This document shows positions 1 through 8,868 of a stretch of 64,000 bases of DNA, piece after piece; positions within the stretch are counted from its first letter, which is position 1, and every line of letters begins with the position of its first letter. Made by a program: the position numbers and the translations under genes. Origin of the DNA: an uncultured Cryomorphaceae bacterium (lineage in GTDB: Bacteria; Bacteroidota; Bacteroidia; Flavobacteriales; Schleiferiaceae); contig CAKZJV010000007.1 in the NCBI GenBank assembly GCA_937120475.1, positions 1 to 64,000 on the forward strand, in the 5' to 3' direction. Below the pieces are notes generated by a model that saw only the letters and a program-made list of their open reading frames with translations, did no database searches and was not told where the DNA came from.

Positions 1-143
1 TTTTTTTATTGATAATCAGCGTTTTAACGAATTTTATATTTGTTTTATTATTAGGGGAAAGTAAAGCTCCTTTGGTATTAGTAAGGACTTTCTGTAATTT
101 TAACCTCCTATTTTTCTAAAAATTTATTAATCAAGGGCATAAA

Positions 144-3100
144 ATGAAACGAATTTTATTAGTATTTGGAATTATTTCGTGCTGGCTTTCAGCGCAGTCG
201 CAAACACCGGAATTAATTTATTATAACTTCAATAACGGGACTACGGTGGACAATCTGGCCACCAATCCCGTTGGAACCAATCCGGTAACCGTTCCCAGTG
301 GACTGGGAGTACCCTCTGGAGGTTTTCAAAATACCACCGCCCTGGGCGGAAATGGAGCCAGCTCCACCGGTAATGTAATCAACACCGGTTGGAACACCAC
401 CATTAACGGCAGTTTCACGCTCGCCTTTTACACTAGTGGCGTGACCACCTCCAGCAGCACCCTGTATTACATTTTCGGTGACGGAGGAGCCGGTGGCTTT
501 CGCTGCTTCACCAACGGAGTAGCTGGGTCTAATAACTGGCGGGTCAGAGGCCCACTGCCCGACCTTCCTCTTGATGGAGGAGCCGATGGGCAACCCCACA
601 TGATGCATGCCGTGTATGACGCCACAGCCGGCACCTGGACCGGTTACATAGACGGAGTACAAGTAAGCCAGGTTACCGCCTCCACCACCATCAACGTTAC
701 CGGTAGTGGACTCACGGTAGGCGGTTATGCCTCCAACAGTGGATTAGATGGTTTATTAGATGAGTTTCGCTGGTACAACCGTGCGTTAAGTGCTACCGAA
801 GTAGCCGCCACCTGGGATCAAAATCTTGCTTTACAAGGAAACTGCACGGCATTTACTGATTTCAACACCGATAGCACAAATACTTCAGGTATTGAGGTTA
901 ACTGGATCCCTGGCAGTGGGAACAACTCCTTTTACCTGGAGTACGGGCCCAAAGGTTTTACCCCCGGTAGCGGAACCAGTGTAACCGGCACCTATCCCGG
1001 CAGCCAGCCCCCCGTTTATATTGCTGGGCTTACCCCTGATACCGAGTACGATATTTATTTTGGTGAAATCTGTAATAGTGGTAATGATTCGATATACTAT
1101 CCATCTCCTGTAGTAGTAAAAACAGACCCTACTTGTTTCCCGGTTAATTCTATTGCCTTAAATAGTGTAACCAGTTCAAGTGGTACCCTCGATATCAATT
1201 CGCAAGAAAGCTTCTTTGACTATGAAATAGGCCCTAGCGGCTTTGTACAAGGTACTGGTACCACCGGTTCAGGAGGTACACCATTAACCGTAAGTGGACT
1301 GAATGCGCAAACAGATTATGATATATACGTTCGTTCCAATTGTACCGCGGGCGGAAATGGAGTTTCATCCGTTTGGGTTGGTCCTTTTACCTTTACAACG
1401 GCATGTTCTTTTTACACTGCACCCTACAGTAACAATTTTGAAAATGATGCCTTGAATTTACCGCCACTTTGCTGGAATGCCTACGCCAGCGGAACTTCGG
1501 CTTTTGTGAGGGTTGACGATTTTACGGGAACAGCGGCTCCCTATTCAGGTTCACAGGCACTTTATTTATACAGTGGAAGTTCCAGCACTACACCCGGAGC
1601 GGATACTTTGGTGGCTATAAGTCCGCAGTTTGATGACATGACAGCCGGTGACAAAAGAGTAACATTTTTTGCAAATTCTGATGATCCGGTATCTCAACTG
1701 ATTATTGGAACTTTATCTGCAGCCAGTGCCACAGCCGCATTTACACCTTTGGATACCATTACTTTTCCGGTGCCGGATACTTACCAGCAAGTAGTAGTTT
1801 ATTTGGATGCTGCAAACGGTTACAACGGAACGGATAAGTACCTAGGATTAGTACATACCCTTGGCGGTACCTTAGATTACATCCGTATCGATGAATTTGT
1901 ATATGAAACAACCCCACCTTGTCCTGATCCGGTAAATGTTACCTTGAATTCAGTAGCAGCAACCTCAGCTACATTTGACTTTAGCGCGGCCGGAACTTCA
2001 ACTTTTGATTACGAAGTAGGTCCGATTGGTTTTGTCCAGGGAACGGGAACCACCGGTAGTGGTGGAAACCCATTGAATGTAACAGGTTTAAACCCTGCTA
2101 CATCCTATGATATTTACATCAGGGCCAATTGCACGGGTTCAGGAAACGGAAATTCAAACTGGGTAGGACCGGTTAGCTTCACTACCAACTGTTTGGCAGA
2201 TACTATACCTTATTTGATGGATTTCAGCAGTGGATCATTCCCCATTTGCTGGACGCGGAGTGATGCCGTAGATGTTTCTATCGAAGCTTCCTGTGGTTCC
2301 CGAACCAATGTTTTGGAATTCAACCAGCAGGAAGAAGCTATAACCGTTGACATAGATGCCAGCGGAGCTCAAAGCCTAAGGGTAAGTTATTATTTTGCGG
2401 CCGGAGCTTGTACTAATGATCCGGAGAACAATGAACATTTTCACATTGATTACTGGGACGGTACCCAATGGGTTCAGGCTAAAGATTATGACGGTAGTTT
2501 CTCTCAATCCTTTGTATGGGAAACTTTCCTGGTACCCCAGGCCGATCTGAGCAGTACCTTCAAAGTTCGCTTTGATATGATCGATGGTACCACTGATGCC
2601 TGGCAGATTGATAGCCTGGTAATTGAAGAGGGTCCTGCTTGTGTATCTCCCGCAGGTATGACGGCCAACAATGTTACCGCCAATTCAGCCGACCTTACCT
2701 TTGATAATACGGGTGATAACTACCAAGTGGAATATGGCCCCTGTGGTTTTACCCAGGGAACCGGCACAACAACTTCCGGCACGGAACCTCTTTCTGTGAG
2801 CAGTTTAACACCAGGAGAATGCTATGATGTATATGTGCGTAGAGACTGTGGTGGGGTATTCTCTGCCTGGGTAGGTCCTTTTCAGTTTAGAACACTCTGT
2901 ACAGCTCCTGCCGCTTTAACCCTTCCATTTGTGGAAGATTTTGAAGGAGCCAGCGGAACTTTCGTAGGTAATACCCCGAATGCCTACTGTCGCCCTAATG
3001 TAACCTGGAGTTTTGAAACGGACCAACCATCAGACGGTCGATTGCGTTTTGAAGCTTTCTCCAATAATGGTAATAACGGAGCTACCTTAGATGAGGTTTC

Positions 3101-6100
3101 TACCGGACAGCCTGTTAATTACCTGATTGGTACTCTGAATATGTCCAATTACGATACGTCCTCTACGAGTTTCATTCTGCTGAGTTTTAGTCATCTCAGC
3201 CACGGTGATGAATCACACCCTACCGATAGCGTTTGGGTGAGGGGAAGTAGTAATGATCCCTGGGTTGGTGTTTACGACTTATTTGCCAATCAGGTAAATG
3301 GTTCATTCGTTGATGCCAATAACATTGACCTGAACAGTGTTCTGAAAGGAGCTGATCAAAACTTCTCCAGTACCTTCCAGGTGCGTTTTGGCCAGGAAGA
3401 TAACTCAGATGCTACCACCTTGAGTGGTATAGACGGGCGTACATTCGATGACATTATGATCGAAGAGGTCACCTGTTTGGAACCAAACTCTATTGCAGCA
3501 TCCAACATCACAGAAAACAGTGCTGTACTGACCTTTGACAACGATGGCGATAACTATGAGGTAGAATATGGTCCCTGCGGCTTCACCCAGGGAACCGGTA
3601 CCGTGGTTTCAGGAACAGAGCCCTTAAGCCTTACGGGTCTTTCAGCAAGAACCAATTACGGAGTATATGCCCGCAGGGTTTGCGGTCCTAATGATAAGTC
3701 TGCCTGGATCGGTCCCCTTTGCTTCAGCACCGAGTGCTTGCCTTCTGCCCGTTTATCCGGTACTTATACTATCGATGGGACACAGGCCACGGGAGCTAGC
3801 AATTACAATACCTTTAACGAAGCTGCTCAGGACTTGAATGAGTGCGGTGTTAGTGGACCCGTAATTTTCAATATTCAGCCTGGCGCTTATACCGATCGAC
3901 TCCATTTAACGGACGTTCCTTTTGTATCCAGCATTAACACTATTACTTTCATAGGTTCCGGACAGGATAGCTTGATATGGGATGCTACCGGAGTACAAGC
4001 AGCCGTACTTATTGACAGTACCAAGTTTGTGACGCTTAAGAATATGACTATCATTAACCCGGCTACTTCAGAAGCTTTTGGAGTTTTGGTAACCCACAAT
4101 TCTGACTCGGTAACCATTGATAGTTGTAATGTGAAAGTGACCAATGGATCTACTTCAGGTGACATTTCACCCATCCTTATTTCCAACTCCTACGATGCCG
4201 ATCTGGGAGAAGGTGCAGAAGTGGATTTCCTCACAGTATCCAATTCCAAACTTGAAGGTGGATATTATGCCTTGGCCCTTGAAGGTAACGGCACTGGCGA
4301 TTTTGGTGTGGGGCACCGTGTACTCAATAACCAGATACTTGATTTCTATTTAAGTGGTGTCTATACCGATGACTTAGAAAACATCGTAGTTTCCGGTAAC
4401 ACCATTCAAACCACCCGTAATAGCAATGCCGATGGAATTTATTTGCTGGATGCAAATGATTATACCGTTACGGCCAACTTTGTAAATGTGGGTGATTATG
4501 GAATCTATGTTTTGGATGGTAATGACGGTGTTACACCTGCGAACCGCTCTTTATTGGCTAACAACATGGTAGTTTCCACTGGCGACTATGCCATTTACCT
4601 GAACGACTTCGAGGCAACCGATGTATTCCACAACTCGGCATTGGGTGAGCCTGCTATCCGTATTAATGATCAGGTTGATGTGGATATTCGTAACAACATC
4701 TTTGTTTCCACCGGTGACTTTGCCTTTGAATCAGATGATGCCCTGGGTACAAATGATGTGGTGGATTACAACATTTATTTCAGTACCGGAGCCAATGCCT
4801 TTGATATTGGAGTTAATGTGTACGCAGATTTGACCGCCTGGCAAACCGCTGCTCCTTCCTACAACGCTAATTCATTGGAAGGTGATCCTGTTTTCTTGAG
4901 TAACAGTGACTTGCACGTAGCCGGTCCTTTAGCGGATAACGCTGGAGACAACTCAGTGGGTATTACCGTAGATATTGACGGAGACTCCAGACCTTTTGGA
5001 AGTTCGACTACCGTAGATATCGGAGCGGATGAATTCTCAGCGGTTCAGAATGATGTTGCATTACTGGATATTATTCAACCCACGAACAACGCTTGTGGTG
5101 ATTCAGCTACCGATGTGATGGTGGTACTACAAAACCTCGGTACCTTAAGTGCTACTGGTTTTAATGTGGATGTAAATGTAACCGGTTCGGTTACCGCGAA
5201 TCTTTCTACCACTTATTCAGGAACCCTGAATAGTTTACAGGTAGATACGGTAACCCTATCCTCGTTTAACTCCTATACCGGTGGAACCTTCAATATTGAA
5301 GCTATTGCCGTTTATGGTGCCGATCAGGATGCTTCTAACGATACTACGAGGATTACCGTGGATATCAATACTTCGGCTGCACCCATTCCTACCGCAATGG
5401 CCGATACGGTTTGCGAAGGACAAACAACCGTTCTTTACTTCCCGGCCGGTTCATCGGATGAAAACTTCTTCTGGTTAACGACTAATGGTGATACCATTAG
5501 TGCTATGGACAGCCTCACAGTTGGACCTATGACAGCTAATGATACTACCTTCCTGTTAGCTGGTCAGGGTAAAGTGAGTTACAACGTTGGGCCTGCCGAC
5601 AATACCTTCGGAGCCGGGGGTAACTTTGCAAATCCATCGGTACAGCAATTGTTTTTTACCGCTTTATCCGAGGTTACCATTGATAGCTTTGCGGTTTATC
5701 CGAATGGTGCCGGTGATGTAGTGGTGAACCTGAAAGATGCGAATGGCAGTGTGCTGCAAACCACCACGGCAACCGTTGCGGGAAGTGGTAAAACTATGAT
5801 TCCGGTTAACTTTACCGTACAGCCAGGTTCTTATGAATTGGATGGTACCGGTTCTACCACCGGAGGATTGTACCGTAACAGTGCCGGTGCAAGTTACCCT
5901 TATTCCGTTCCTGGTGTTCTGGATATTACCGGAAATAGTTTTGGGGCAAGCTATTACTACTATTTCTATGACTGGTACATCTCAGCCGGTGGATGCCCAA
6001 GAGATACCGGAAGTATAACCATTTATACTGATCCGTTACCAGTGGCTACGTTCACAGCTTTACCCGATCCTGCTACTGCCACAGATCAGACCTTTAATTT

Positions 6101-6557
6101 TGATGCTTCAGCCTCTACCGGAGGTCCTCTTACCTATAGCTGGAACTTTGGCGATGGAAATACCGGTTCAGGAGTGAATCCATCAAACACCTATACGGCC
6201 AATGGTAGCTATTACGTTACCCTAACGGTTACCGGTCCGTGCGGAACGGTAAGCTTCTCGGATAGCGTGACGGCTGCAGGTATCAATGTGGAGGAGAACA
6301 TAATCTCCCGCAGCCTTGATATCTATCCTAACCCAAGCAGCGGCAAAGTGAATGTTTCCTTTGAAACGGCCGGATCCGAAGGAGCGGTGCTGATCATTAC
6401 CGACTTGAGTGGTAAAATCGTGCAGCAGATCAATGCTACTGACCTGAACGGTCGCTTTAACGATCAGCTGGATATTTCATCCCTGGCCCGCGGCACCTAC
6501 ATGCTCCGCATTGAAAGCGGGGAGATGGCTACCGTGAGAAGGATAGTGAAAGAGTAA
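144..6557 (+). CDS. Giant modular T9SS-secreted adhesin with LamG, Fn3-like, beta-helix, PKD and sorting domains
   Basis: A 2137-residue extracellular protein with an N-terminal signal peptide (MKRILLVFGIISCWLSAQSQ). Residues ~25-230 form a LamG/concanavalin-like domain. Five Fn3-like modules (~233-330, 331-420, 593-683, 833-920, 1111-1198) share a YGPxGFxxGTGT core and end in W[VI]GP. MAM-like jelly-roll segments lie between them. A right-handed beta-helix region (~1206-1620), a CARDB-like domain (~1636-1745), a PKD domain (~1968-2045, WNFGDGN) and a type A T9SS C-terminal domain (~2057-2137, IYPNPSSGKV) follow. Surface adhesion or glycan binding is inferred; no catalytic motif is seen. The 143 bases upstream are AT-rich and contain no gene. 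A strong hairpin terminator follows. Confidence 0.92.
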   Translation: MKRILLVFGIISCWLSAQSQTPELIYYNFNNGTTVDNLATNPVGTNPVTVPSGLGVPSGGFQNTTALGGNGASSTGNVINTGWNTTINGSFTLAFYTSGVTTSSSTLYYIFGDGGAGGFRCFTNGVAGSNNWRVRGPLPDLPLDGGADGQPHMMHAVYDATAGTWTGYIDGVQVSQVTASTTINVTGSGLTVGGYASNSGLDGLLDEFRWYNRALSATEVAATWDQNLALQGNCTAFTDFNTDSTNTSGIEVNWIPGSGNNSFYLEYGPKGFTPGSGTSVTGTYPGSQPPVYIAGLTPDTEYDIYFGEICNSGNDSIYYPSPVVVKTDPTCFPVNSIALNSVTSSSGTLDINSQESFFDYEIGPSGFVQGTGTTGSGGTPLTVSGLNAQTDYDIYVRSNCTAGGNGVSSVWVGPFTFTTACSFYTAPYSNNFENDALNLPPLCWNAYASGTSAFVRVDDFTGTAAPYSGSQALYLYSGSSSTTPGADTLVAISPQFDDMTAGDKRVTFFANSDDPVSQLIIGTLSAASATAAFTPLDTITFPVPDTYQQVVVYLDAANGYNGTDKYLGLVHTLGGTLDYIRIDEFVYETTPPCPDPVNVTLNSVAATSATFDFSAAGTSTFDYEVGPIGFVQGTGTTGSGGNPLNVTGLNPATSYDIYIRANCTGSGNGNSNWVGPVSFTTNCLADTIPYLMDFSSGSFPICWTRSDAVDVSIEASCGSRTNVLEFNQQEEAITVDIDASGAQSLRVSYYFAAGACTNDPENNEHFHIDYWDGTQWVQAKDYDGSFSQSFVWETFLVPQADLSSTFKVRFDMIDGTTDAWQIDSLVIEEGPACVSPAGMTANNVTANSADLTFDNTGDNYQVEYGPCGFTQGTGTTTSGTEPLSVSSLTPGECYDVYVRRDCGGVFSAWVGPFQFRTLCTAPAALTLPFVEDFEGASGTFVGNTPNAYCRPNVTWSFETDQPSDGRLRFEAFSNNGNNGATLDEVSTGQPVNYLIGTLNMSNYDTSSTSFILLSFSHLSHGDESHPTDSVWVRGSSNDPWVGVYDLFANQVNGSFVDANNIDLNSVLKGADQNFSSTFQVRFGQEDNSDATTLSGIDGRTFDDIMIEEVTCLEPNSIAASNITENSAVLTFDNDGDNYEVEYGPCGFTQGTGTVVSGTEPLSLTGLSARTNYGVYARRVCGPNDKSAWIGPLCFSTECLPSARLSGTYTIDGTQATGASNYNTFNEAAQDLNECGVSGPVIFNIQPGAYTDRLHLTDVPFVSSINTITFIGSGQDSLIWDATGVQAAVLIDSTKFVTLKNMTIINPATSEAFGVLVTHNSDSVTIDSCNVKVTNGSTSGDISPILISNSYDADLGEGAEVDFLTVSNSKLEGGYYALALEGNGTGDFGVGHRVLNNQILDFYLSGVYTDDLENIVVSGNTIQTTRNSNADGIYLLDANDYTVTANFVNVGDYGIYVLDGNDGVTPANRSLLANNMVVSTGDYAIYLNDFEATDVFHNSALGEPAIRINDQVDVDIRNNIFVSTGDFAFESDDALGTNDVVDYNIYFSTGANAFDIGVNVYADLTAWQTAAPSYNANSLEGDPVFLSNSDLHVAGPLADNAGDNSVGITVDIDGDSRPFGSSTTVDIGADEFSAVQNDVALLDIIQPTNNACGDSATDVMVVLQNLGTLSATGFNVDVNVTGSVTANLSTTYSGTLNSLQVDTVTLSSFNSYTGGTFNIEAIAVYGADQDASNDTTRITVDINTSAAPIPTAMADTVCEGQTTVLYFPAGSSDENFFWLTTNGDTISAMDSLTVGPMTANDTTFLLAGQGKVSYNVGPADNTFGAGGNFANPSVQQLFFTALSEVTIDSFAVYPNGAGDVVVNLKDANGSVLQTTTATVAGSGKTMIPVNFTVQPGSYELDGTGSTTGGLYRNSAGASYPYSVPGVLDITGNSFGASYYYYFYDWYISAGGCPRDTGSITIYTDPLPVATFTALPDPATATDQTFNFDASASTGGPLTYSWNFGDGNTGSGVNPSNTYTANGSYYVTLTVTGPCGTVSFSDSVTAAGINVEENIISRSLDIYPNPSSGKVNVSFETAGSEGAVLIITDLSGKIVQQINATDLNGRFNDQLDISSLARGTYMLRIESGEMATVRRIVKE

Positions 6558-6597
6558 ATGAATGTGATGGCGTTATAACACGCCTTCTCCATAAATT

Positions 6598-6628
6598 AAA
6601 GCCCTGCATGAAAAATGCAGGGCTTTTT
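6598..6628 (+). terminator. Intrinsic terminator after the giant adhesin
   Basis: GCCCTGCAT (6601-6609) pairs with ATGCAGGGC (6615-6623) around a 5-base loop, followed by TTTTT. It ends the adhesin transcript. The T-tract merges into the TAATTTTG box of the next gene. Confidence 0.9.
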
Positions 6629-6635
6629 AATTTTG
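6628..6635 (+). promoter_or_regulatory. TAATTTTG -7 box just upstream of the Smr-domain gene
   Basis: TAATTTTG fits the Bacteroidota -7 consensus TAnnTTTG and ends only 4 bases before the ATG at 6640. By analogy with the rnpB promoter in this window (same box, RNA 5' end about 6 bases downstream), transcription would start at or next to the start codon. No clear TTTG -33 box was found, so the site is tentative. Confidence 0.5.
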
Positions 6636-6639
6636 CAGT

Positions 6640-7143
6640 ATGCGCTTTAAAATTGGTGACAGGGTAAGCTTTATAGATGAACCGGGTGGGGGCATAGTGC
6701 GATCCGTCAAATCGGGGCAGGTATTAATTGAAACCGATGAGGGTTTTGAAGAATGGGTAGCTTCCGATATACTGATCAGGCGTGGCGATCTGCCCATTAA
6801 AGAGGTAGTTCAAAAAGATCAAAAAGGCCAAAGACAGAAGACCGTATTGAAGCGGGAAAAATCGGATTACCTGGAGGTGGATCTCCATATTCATGAACTG
6901 GTAGAATACAGTAAACACCTGTCCAATTATCAAATGCTGCAAATGCAACTACACGAAGCAGAAAAAGCCATAGCCAAAGCCAGAAGGGCCTTTGTAAAAA
7001 AGGTGATACTCATTCATGGAGTAGGTGAGGGTAAACTTCGCACGGAGCTCCACCAGATGCTGGCTGGCATGGAACGCCTGAATTTTTATGATGCCGATTT
7101 TAACCGCTATGGAGCCGGGGCCACCGAAGTAGAACTCTATTAA
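6640..7143 (+). CDS. Smr-domain protein (DUF2027/MutS2 C-terminus-like)
   Basis: A 167-residue cytoplasmic protein. Residues 1-50 form a small beta-barrel-like N-terminus (MRFKIGDRVSFIDEPGGG) typical of Bacteroidota Smr proteins. Residues ~75-167 form the Smr domain, with the LEVDLHIHEL start and the VILIHGVGEGKLR core carrying the HGxGxGxLR motif. Smr domains in MutS2 and relatives are nucleic-acid nicking or binding modules; the role of this stand-alone form in DNA or RNA processing is inferred. The start is supported by the conserved N-terminus even though the promoter box lies only 4 bases upstream. rnpB follows. Confidence 0.9.
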   Translation: MRFKIGDRVSFIDEPGGGIVRSVKSGQVLIETDEGFEEWVASDILIRRGDLPIKEVVQKDQKGQRQKTVLKREKSDYLEVDLHIHELVEYSKHLSNYQMLQMQLHEAEKAIAKARRAFVKKVILIHGVGEGKLRTELHQMLAGMERLNFYDADFNRYGAGATEVELY

Positions 7144-7160
7144 GAATCGCTAATAAAACT

Positions 7161-7168
7161 TAATTTTG
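7161..7168 (+). promoter_or_regulatory. TAATTTTG -7 box of rnpB
   Basis: TAATTTTG matches TAnnTTTG exactly and ends 5 bases before the first base of the P1 helix of RNase P RNA (7174), which is where transcription should begin. No convincing -33 TTTG lies at the usual spacing. Confidence 0.65.
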
Positions 7169-7173
7169 CACCT

Positions 7174-7518
7174 GAACAGGCTGCCTTATCGCTCCATATT
7201 TGTTATGGGGAGGAAAGTCCGGACAATGTAGAGCACCGTGCTCCGTGAAAGTGGAGGAAGCTCCGGTTAAACCGAAGTTGCCAGATAGTGCCACAGAAAA
7301 CAAACCGCCCCGGGCTTGTTTCGGGGTAAGGGTGAAAAGGTGAGGTAAGAGCTCACCGTTTAGCCGGGTAACCGGCTAAGCAAGGTAAACCTCACGGATT
7401 GAAATGTCACGTAAACCGGGGATTGAGGGTGGCTCGCCCGATCCCGGAGGGTAGGCAGAATAGATAAATGATAAGGCCCCGATTTTTCGGGGACAGAATC
7501 CGGCTTACAGGCCTGTTC
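7174..7518 (+). ncRNA. rnpB: RNase P RNA, bacterial class A
   Basis: The catalytic RNA of RNase P, which matures tRNA 5' ends. P1 is visible as GAACAGGC (7174-7181) pairing perfectly with GCCTGTTC (7511-7518). The universally conserved 5' core GAGGAAAGTCCGGACA lies at 7210-7225 and its P4 partner ACAGAATCCGGCTTACAG at 7493-7510. The length of about 345 nt is normal. A short T-run (7519-7524) follows P1. The RNA fills the space between the Smr gene and a small membrane-protein gene. Frames open on the opposite strand here are shadows of RNA structure. Confidence 0.95.
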
Positions 7519-7535
7519 TTTTTTAATGAAACTCT

Positions 7536-7697
7536 ATGCTTAAGAAGTACCGTGCGATAGTAAAGGAAGAAGGCTGGAAAGGCCTGATCCGCAAAGAAGG
7601 CTGGAAGGTAGGTGTAGCCCTGTTCCTGTTCTTTTTGATCAAAGGCCTCATATGGCTGGCCATTTTTTACGGTCTTTTTGAATTGGTTACCGATTAA
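7536..7697 (+). CDS. Small single-pass membrane protein (53 residues) next to rnpB
   Basis: ATG at 7536, stop TAA 7695-7697. The product has a basic amphipathic N-terminus containing a repeated EGWK element (KEEGWKGLIRKEGWK, residues 10-24). One strongly hydrophobic segment follows (~25-48, rich in L, F and I), then a short acidic tail (ELVTD). The composition looks like a real inner-membrane miniprotein rather than random sequence. It starts 18 bases after rnpB and ends 3 bases before a terminator hairpin. No function is recognised. It could be cotranscribed with rnpB by read-through. Confidence 0.65.
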   Translation: MLKKYRAIVKEEGWKGLIRKEGWKVGVALFLFFLIKGLIWLAIFYGLFELVTD

Positions 7698-7728
7698 AAA
7701 ACCCCGCATCAGCGGGGTTTTAGGTTTT
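7698..7728. terminator. Bidirectional terminator between the small membrane protein and trxB
   Basis: ACCCCGC (7701-7707), loop ATCA, GCGGGGT (7712-7718). It is flanked by an A-run on the left and T-rich sequence on the right, so it can stop transcription from both convergent genes. Confidence 0.85.
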
Positions 7729-7745
7729 TTTATTTCGGGAGTGGA

Positions 7746-8711
7746 TTAGCCTTCAATCTGCGCTACTTCCACTTCTTCTTCAAACTCCTGCAAGTATCTT
7801 TCAGCTTCCAGGGCACCTTTACAACCTGAACCGGCTGCGGTAATGGCTTGGCGATATACCTTGTCCTGGGCATCACCAGTGGCAAAAACACCTGGTTTAT
7901 TGGTAGTAGCCGTTCCGGGCTTGGTAACAATGTAGCCGGTTTTATCCATATCCAACTGACCTTTAAAAATGTCAGTATTGGGTTTGTGGCCAATGGCTAC
8001 AAAAAATCCCTGAGCTGGAATTACGGATTCTTCACCACTTTGATTATTCTTCACGCGAACCCCTTCTACGGTTTTTTCGCCTAAAACCTCCAGGGTTTCG
8101 GTGTTAAATAACACTTCAATGTTTGGGGTTTTCATTACCCGGTCCACCATAATCTTGGAAGCCTTAAAGTGATCTTTACGCACCAGCACCGTAACCTTAG
8201 GACACAACTTTGCAAGGTAGGTAGCTTCTTCGGCTGCGGAGTCACCACCACCTACAACTACTACTTCCTGCCCCTTAAAAAAGAAGCCGTCACAAATAGC
8301 ACAGGCCGATACTCCGTGACCCATCATTTTCTTTTCCGATTCCAACCCGAGGTACTTGGCAGAGGCACCGGTAGCAATAATAACCGTTTGGGCCTTGATT
8401 TGGATAGTTTCATCGATGGTAAGAGTGTGGTACTCGCCAGGAATATCGCTCAGGTCCGCTTTGGTAACCATACCGAAGCGAACATCCGTTCCAAAACGCT
8501 CCGCCTGTTTCTTCAGGTCTTCCATCATTTCAGGGCCCATTATACCATCGGGGTAACCCGGAAAATTTTCCACGTCCGTAGTGGTGGTTAGCTGCCCACC
8601 AGGCTCAAGCCCCGTGTAGATAATTGGGTTCAGATTAGCCCGTGAAGCATAGATAGCCGCTGTGTAACCGGCTGGTCCGGTTCCTATAATTACACACTTG
8701 TGTTTTTCCAT
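7746..8711 (-). CDS. trxB: Thioredoxin-disulfide reductase
   Basis: A 321-residue NADPH-dependent flavoenzyme that reduces thioredoxin in the cytoplasm. The N-terminal FAD-binding motif GTGPAGYTAAIYASRA is present. The redox-active CAICDG motif falls at about residues 137-142, inside the NADPH-binding half with VVVGGGDSAAEEA. The C-terminal GxFATGDAQD FAD motif is intact. Length and domain order match bacterial TrxB. The gene is monocistronic, facing a bidirectional terminator. Confidence 0.97.
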   Translation of the reverse strand: MEKHKCVIIGTGPAGYTAAIYASRANLNPIIYTGLEPGGQLTTTTDVENFPGYPDGIMGPEMMEDLKKQAERFGTDVRFGMVTKADLSDIPGEYHTLTIDETIQIKAQTVIIATGASAKYLGLESEKKMMGHGVSACAICDGFFFKGQEVVVVGGGDSAAEEATYLAKLCPKVTVLVRKDHFKASKIMVDRVMKTPNIEVLFNTETLEVLGEKTVEGVRVKNNQSGEESVIPAQGFFVAIGHKPNTDIFKGQLDMDKTGYIVTKPGTATTNKPGVFATGDAQDKVYRQAITAAGSGCKGALEAERYLQEFEEEVEVAQIEG

Positions 8712-8744
8712 AATATTTTAATCCATCTACATAATAAGATGAAG

Positions 8745-8752
8745 CAAAGTTA
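8745..8752 (-). promoter_or_regulatory. -7 box for trxB
   Basis: Read on the minus strand this is TAACTTTG, an exact TAnnTTTG box 33 bases upstream of the trxB start. No TTTG/TTG at -33 spacing was found, so only the -7 element supports it. Confidence 0.45.
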
Positions 8753-8868
8753 AAGTTTTACAGTGCAATGGAAAGGCATTGAAAGAAAGGCTTGATGAGT
8801 TAATCATCATTTTTTAAGTAAACCGTGCGCCCCTGGAAATTCGGATATTGCAAGGTAAAAGTAGGATA

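Noticed and set aside
213-662. Minus-strand frame of 149 codons inside the adhesin LamG region
   Set aside because: Shadow of a Gly/Thr-rich coding sequence on the plus strand.
7407-7709. Minus-strand open frame of 100 codons
   Set aside because: It lies across RNase P RNA and the small membrane protein gene; the product has no coherent features and the RNA explains the conservation.
8794-8815. GATGA/TCATC hairpin followed by a T-run before the sigma factor
   Set aside because: Nothing is transcribed into it on the plus strand, the stem is only five pairs, and it is more likely part of the sigma promoter region.
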